Shown: positions 16,370 through 18,491 of the stretch, piece by piece
How positions within the stretch are numbered: position 1 is the first letter of the stretch
Layout of the letters: every line of letters begins with the position of its first letter
Origin: Planctomycetota bacterium
Lineage (GTDB): Bacteria > Planctomycetota > Planctomycetia > Pirellulales > Pirellulaceae
Reading direction: 5' to 3'
Length of the DNA: 18,491 nucleotides
Assembly: GCA_024277285.1 (NCBI GenBank)
Contig: JAJRVM010000138.1
Location: 1-18,491 of the forward strand
Program-made: the position numbers and the translations under genes
Notes under the pieces: generated by a model
Told to the model about the DNA's origin: nothing
Database searches by the model: none
Seen by the model: only the letters and a program-made list of their open reading frames with translations

Positions 16370-16657
16370 CCGGCAGCCATGGTGCAACGGCAAGATTGGC
16401 TAGGCGACACCGCCCACGAACCGGGCTCTGGTAAGTTCCTTTACAAGGATACGCAAGGACTTCTCTCGGATTGCCTCTTACAATACGTCTCGTGGTTGCC
16501 ATCGCCAACGTTGTGGCCGCCGCCAACGCGACAAAGAAGAACATCGGATCTTGCCGGGTGAACCTCCCGGAAGTTGCGGTCACAGTGACAGGTTGCAACG
16601 TTTTGAAACCACGTCACTAAGAAGCTCCATAGTTACCTTTTTTGGGAAGCAACGACC

Positions 16658-17272
16658 ATGAGTAGTTCGACGTCACGACGCTCCTTTCTGCAATCCGTTG
16701 GCCTGAGTGCCGCCGCTATGGGGCTCGGAGGAGCGGTGCAGGCCCAGGACAAGAAAAAAGACATCATCCCCGGTTTCGAGGAAGCACTGGTCGATCCGGA
16801 CGCGTCGAAGGCGTGGCGATCGGTGTCCGATCGAAAGATTCGGGTGGGAATCGTCGGTTATGGCCGCTGCAAATTCGGCGCGGCGTTCGGATTCCAGGAC
16901 CACCCGAATGTTGAAGTGGTGGCCGTCAGCGATCTGTTTCCCGATCGGTGTGCCGGACTGGCCAAGGCGTGCCGCTGCAAGGAGACCTACCCGTCGCTCG
17001 AAGAATTAGTGAAAGACGACCGGATTGAGGCCGTATTCGTGGCCACCGACGCGCCGAGCCATGCACGGCACTGCATCGACGTACTCCGACATGGCAAGCA
17101 TGTTGCCAGCGCCGTGCCGGCTGTATACGAGTCGCTCGAAGATGGAGACCGGCTGTTCGAGGCCGTCAAGGCGTCAGGCCTGAAATAAATGATGTACGAA
17201 ACGTCCTACTACTATCCCGACCTCTACGCGATGCATCGCATCTACCAAGCTGGTGGGTTCGGCAAGCTGGTC
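16658..17272 (+). pseudogene. Gfo/Idh/MocA oxidoreductase, N-terminal fragment with in-frame stop
   Basis: The start is good: GGGAAG (16644-16649) lies eight bases before ATG 16658, and a near-ideal Tat motif SRRSFLQ spans residues 6-12. The Rossmann domain is intact, with VGIVGYGRC (63-71), and SAVPAV (151-156) sits at the EKP position. Translation stops at TAA 17186-17188 after 176 residues. Homology plainly continues in the same frame: GLK-stop-MMYETSYYYPDLYAMHRIYQ. The stop stands where a tyrosine codon is expected from my memory of the family, so TAC or TAT to TAA is the likely change. After GGFGKLV (ending 17272) the family similarity ends abruptly and a different protein begins. The whole C-terminal substrate-binding domain is missing. 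An isolated 176-residue NAD-binding piece is unlikely to be functional. Confidence 0.85.
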
Positions 17273-17350
17273 GTGGACGGTGCGGTGATGGAGAACTACT
17301 GGGATCGCTCGAAGCCGTTGCCCACGAAGGGCTCCATCATGCTGCATCCA
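17261..17350 (+). pseudogene. Short C-terminal fragment of a DUF1080-like protein
   Basis: In the same frame as the preceding fragment, the text GKLVVDGAVMENYWDRSKPL followed by PTKGSIMLHPGG resembles the C-terminal strand-turn of DUF1080 proteins (NGKLVVD...ENYxDRxxPLPxKGPIxLQxxGG) as I know that family. It does not resemble the part of Gfo/Idh/MocA proteins that should follow. Only about 30 residues are present, so the call rests on a short match from memory. The four-residue GKLV (17261-17272) fits both families and may be where the join occurred. The normal ending FRNIFVRE is not seen. Confidence 0.55.
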
Positions 17351-17726
17351 GGCGGCCGTGCCGATGTACCCACACTGCGCCAGTTCGTGGGAGGGGCAGG
17401 TCCCGCCCAAACCGTATCCGAATCTGCCGATGTTCGCCAAGCCACAGGCCGAGGCTCCCGCGCTGTGGGATTCCGCCTCGCCTATCAAGCAGCTTTCAAA
17501 GGATGACCCGCCTATGCTTATCCTGCACGGTACGGCGGACAAGACCACGCCATTGGATCAGTCTATCCGTTTCAACGAAGCGGCCAACAAGATCGGTGTG
17601 CAGAGTGAACTGGTTATTGTCGAAGACGCTCCACACAGCTTCCACCTTCAGCCCAAGCAGCGCGACCTCCGGCCCGTGGTCATTGCGTTCTTCGACAAGC
17701 ACCTCCGCTCTACTAGTGACGAATAG
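17346..17726 (+). pseudogene. Alpha/beta hydrolase (esterase/peptidase-like), C-terminal fragment
   Basis: A shift of frame relative to the upstream fragment opens IQAAVPMYPH (from 17346), followed by PPMLILHGTADKTTPLDQS and VIVEDAPHSFHLQP, and closes with VVIAFFDKHL before TAG 17724-17726. The HGTADKTTP motif holds the acid residue and APHSF the histidine of the catalytic triad. The nucleophile elbow GxSxGG should lie further upstream and is absent, so the fragment cannot be active alone. It resembles the last 120 residues of esterase/BD-FAE-type hydrolases, which often remove esters from plant or algal sugars. There is no start codon with a ribosome binding site. Confidence 0.75.
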
Positions 17727-17852
17727 TGCTGCTGAGTGGTTCTTACTTCTGGACCAGGCGGCACTCGCTTCGGGACCGTGAATGGATACTCGACGAGCTC
17801 GAAGAATGGCAAACGTCCACCTGATCGGAAGGCGTTCCACTGAGCGCTGTTT

Positions 17853-17946
17853 CTTGCCCGTCATCTTCTTTGCCCTTCTCTCCTGTTGCGCTCATGGACG
17901 CCGTTCTGGTGGTGCTCCTTGGAGGGCAAAGAAAATGATGGGCAAA
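17853..17946. repeat. Imperfect 24-bp inverted repeat, 46-bp spacer
   Basis: The left arm (17853-17876) contains cttgcccgtcatcttctttg. The right arm (17923-17946) contains gggcaaagaaaatgatgggc. The arms match at 21 of 24 positions. A further partial copy, tttcttgcccat, occurs just after 17965. It may be a dispersed intergenic repeat. Confidence 0.65.
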
Positions 17947-18362
17947 AAAGAACAGAACGGTCAATGTCTTTCTTGCCCATGGCATTGCTGTCCTCGGCTG
18001 CCAGATGCTTGCGCGCGGACCGTATCGGCCCTCTACGCGTAGAAGAAAGACGGGATCAACAACTTCACCAGCGAAGACCGATTGATTGGCATGGTTGCCA
18101 ATCAGTAGCGAATGACGAATGCCCAACGACCAAGAGAAGGTGAAATCGGAAACACGAATGCCGTTCATCACGTGACACTGCATGGGTCGTCCGGTGGAAG
18201 AGCATTCATCACTTGCGAAAAAACGTGATCGCAAAGTGCGTTTTGGTTTGGCGTTCGGGTCTTGCAGTTTGTTCTTACCGCGTAACAGTTTAGCCGAATG
18301 GAGTAATGTCGCTTTCCAGAGACTCCCATTGGGCTTGTCCCATGGGTGAAAACGGCTGGTGA

Positions 18363-18469
18363 GCTACCCGCGATGCCAGCTACTCCCCCCCTTTCCTCCC
18401 CGCCGCCTTCGGCGGCGGGGAGGAAAGGGGGCCGTGGATATGGGGGGGAGATGGGACGTCACGGGTAGC
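18363..18469. repeat. Composite long palindrome with a 21-bp GC-rich stem
   Basis: The core arms 18387-18407 and 18411-18431 are perfect reverse complements around a 3-base loop ttc. Outer matches add ctccccccc (18383-18391) with gggggggag (18442-18450), and gctacccg (18363-18370) with cgggtagc (18462-18469). A core stem this strong could stop transcription or replication, but no T tract follows and no gene ends nearby. Its nested symmetry resembles a small non-coding repeat unit. Confidence 0.8.
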
Positions 18470-18491
18470 GTACCAATCATCTTCACCCACC

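Larger units (their letters stand above)
15448..16657. other. Long region with no convincing gene except a weak small ORF
   Basis: About 1.2 kb without a recognisable protein domain on either strand. A hairpin cttgtggga-aag-tcccaag (15451-15469) directly follows the triple-RidA stop; it has a bulge and no T tract, so it is a poor terminator. A 21-bp motif recurs at 15656-15676 and 16001-16021. A small minus-strand ORF (16369-16124) is the only coding candidate. GGGAAG (16644-16649) is the ribosome binding site of the next gene. The region may be degraded coding DNA, but I cannot name a source. Confidence 0.5.
17727..18491. other. Repeat-rich region without genes at window end
   Basis: No coding region is supported in 765 bases. 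The region contains an imperfect inverted repeat (17853-17946), a small perfect hairpin gattggca-tggt-tgccaatc (18084-18103), a stretch with repeated gaatgacgaatg-like words (18108-18170) and a large composite palindrome (18363-18469). Open frames here are short and cross these repeats. Confidence 0.6.

Noticed and set aside
17189..17506. Independent gene starting MMYETSYYYPDLYAM
   Set aside because: It is the in-frame continuation of the oxidoreductase after the premature stop, then a different family. Its last third, after the frame change, matches nothing.
17782..18042. 86-codon plus-strand frame with an apparent hydrophobic stretch
   Set aside because: It crosses both arms of the inverted repeat, is Cys/Arg-rich, and has no ribosome binding site or family match.

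Overview
The window looks like chromosomal DNA of a planctomycete, most likely of the Pirellulales type. This is inferred from family content, because no marker gene is present. The pointers are a giant RTX-tailed surface protein with beta-helix regions, a secreted DUF1080 protein, two Tat-signal Gfo/Idh/MocA oxidoreductases, an exported multi-domain RidA-like protein, a very large multi-PAS hybrid kinase, loose gene packing and many palindromic intergenic repeats. No tRNA, rRNA, CRISPR array, transposase or phage gene was seen.

Layout. 1-5369 (+) is the 3' part of a giant secreted adhesin-like gene, broken by a reading-frame change near 2190. 5370-6047 is non-coding, with a 126-bp-period tandem repeat and a good candidate promoter for the next gene. 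6048-6881 (+) is a secreted DUF1080 (3-keto-disaccharide hydrolase-like) protein. 7117-12167 (-) is a two-gene phosphorelay unit: a 1553-residue membrane hybrid histidine kinase followed by a stand-alone HPt protein. 12168-12626 is the divergent intergenic region. 12627-15447 (+) is a probable two-gene unit, a Tat-exported Gfo/Idh/MocA lipoprotein and an exported triple-RidA-like protein, with a nested palindrome between them. 15448-16657 is a long stretch with at most one weak small ORF. 16658-17726 (+) is a wrecked locus in which pieces of a Gfo/Idh/MocA oxidoreductase, apparently a DUF1080 protein, and an alpha/beta hydrolase are joined end to end. 17727-18491 is repeat-rich and holds two large inverted repeats.

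How the parts may work together. Gfo/Idh/MocA oxidoreductases and DUF1080 proteins are linked in the literature to oxidation of glycosides at C3 followed by cleavage of the 3-keto sugar. Tat export of the oxidoreductases and Sec export of the DUF1080 protein would place such chemistry in the periplasm. The alpha/beta hydrolase remnant would fit sugar-ester removal. The kinase-HPt pair is a separate signalling unit with no visible tie to the sugar genes. No response regulator with an output domain is present, so the phosphorelay must end elsewhere in the genome.

The least ordinary feature is the three-family chimera at 16658-17726. Together with the broken adhesin it means that either this genome carries recombination scars between its large paralogous families, or the assembly has joined paralogues wrongly. 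Reads are needed to decide. I do not see a convincing complete new defence or mobile system in this window.
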